A DNA stretch of 7,024 nt from Bryobacterales bacterium (lineage in GTDB: Bacteria; Cyanobacteriota; Vampirovibrionia; Obscuribacterales; Obscuribacteraceae), in assembly GCA_903970295.1 (NCBI GenBank), contig CAJCHQ010000432.1, forward strand, positions 1 to 7,024. The letters are read 5' to 3'. The translations under genes and the position numbers were made by a program. Shown piece by piece: positions 6,899 to 7,024 of the stretch. How positions within the stretch are numbered: position 1 is the first letter of the stretch; the number at the start of each line of letters is the position of its first letter. Below the pieces are notes generated by a model. The model was not told the DNA's origin and searched no databases. It worked only from the letters and a program-made list of their open reading frames with translations.

Positions 6899-7024
6899 GT
6901 TGACTGATGCGATGCAAACTACGTAAGCAGCAATTCTAGCGCTCCCTGGGCGGATCTATATGCCCTTGATATTCTTTTAGGATTTGCCAGGCAGGTTGGT
7001 TGGCTGATGTCAGGTGGAGGTGAA
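6899..7024. other. Upstream region of alanine dehydrogenase, possibly divergent promoter region
   Basis: This stretch should carry the promoter of the alanine dehydrogenase gene. I see no pair of -35 and -10 boxes good enough to call. CATATAGAT on the minus strand near 6957-6965 is a possible -10 with no fitting -35. The plus strand ends in GGTGGAGGTGAA (7013-7024), which resembles a ribosome binding site for a gene beginning just past the window. Confidence 0.4.

Overview
The window (about 50% G+C by eye, densely coded) is a bacterial chromosomal segment with four protein genes and no RNA genes, insertion sequences, CRISPR arrays or phage genes that I can see. The mixture suggests a lineage in or near the Cyanobacteriota. 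The strongest hints are a large PAS/GAF hybrid sensor kinase, a kinesin-light-chain-type tetratricopeptide (TPR) protein beside a second, exported TPR protein, and an alanine dehydrogenase. A non-photosynthetic member such as Melainabacteria/Obscuribacterales is possible. This is a low-confidence inference from gene style, not a search result.

Layout. Bases 1-2856 (+) hold the 3' part of a soluble-looking hybrid histidine kinase (PAS-PAS-GAF-PAS-HisKA-HATPase-REC-REC) whose start lies outside the window. Facing it, with one base between the two stop codons, is a minus-strand gene (2858-4375) made almost entirely of ten consecutive 42-residue TPR units. A non-coding region of about 494 bases (4376-4869) follows. 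It separates that gene from a divergent plus-strand gene (4870-5613) for an exported protein with a signal peptide and exactly five 34-residue TPRs. The non-coding region contains a bulged inverted repeat that encloses a terminator-like hairpin pointing toward the 42-residue TPR gene. Bases 5785-6885 (-) encode a complete alanine dehydrogenase with all catalytic residues, a TTG start backed by a strong ribosome binding site, and a clear intrinsic terminator. The last 139 bases are its upstream region and end in a near-perfect Shine-Dalgarno sequence on the plus strand, so another gene may start just beyond the window.

How the genes work together. No operon links these four genes: they alternate + - + -. 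The kinase is a multi-input signalling protein with an unusual pair of receivers, the first degenerate and the second intact. The two TPR proteins are likely protein-interaction scaffolds, one cytoplasmic and one exported, sharing a divergent promoter region. Alanine dehydrogenase is an independent metabolic gene linking alanine and pyruvate. I did not find a convincing new defence, mobile or biosynthetic system. The least explained piece is the structured divergent intergenic region at 4376-4869.
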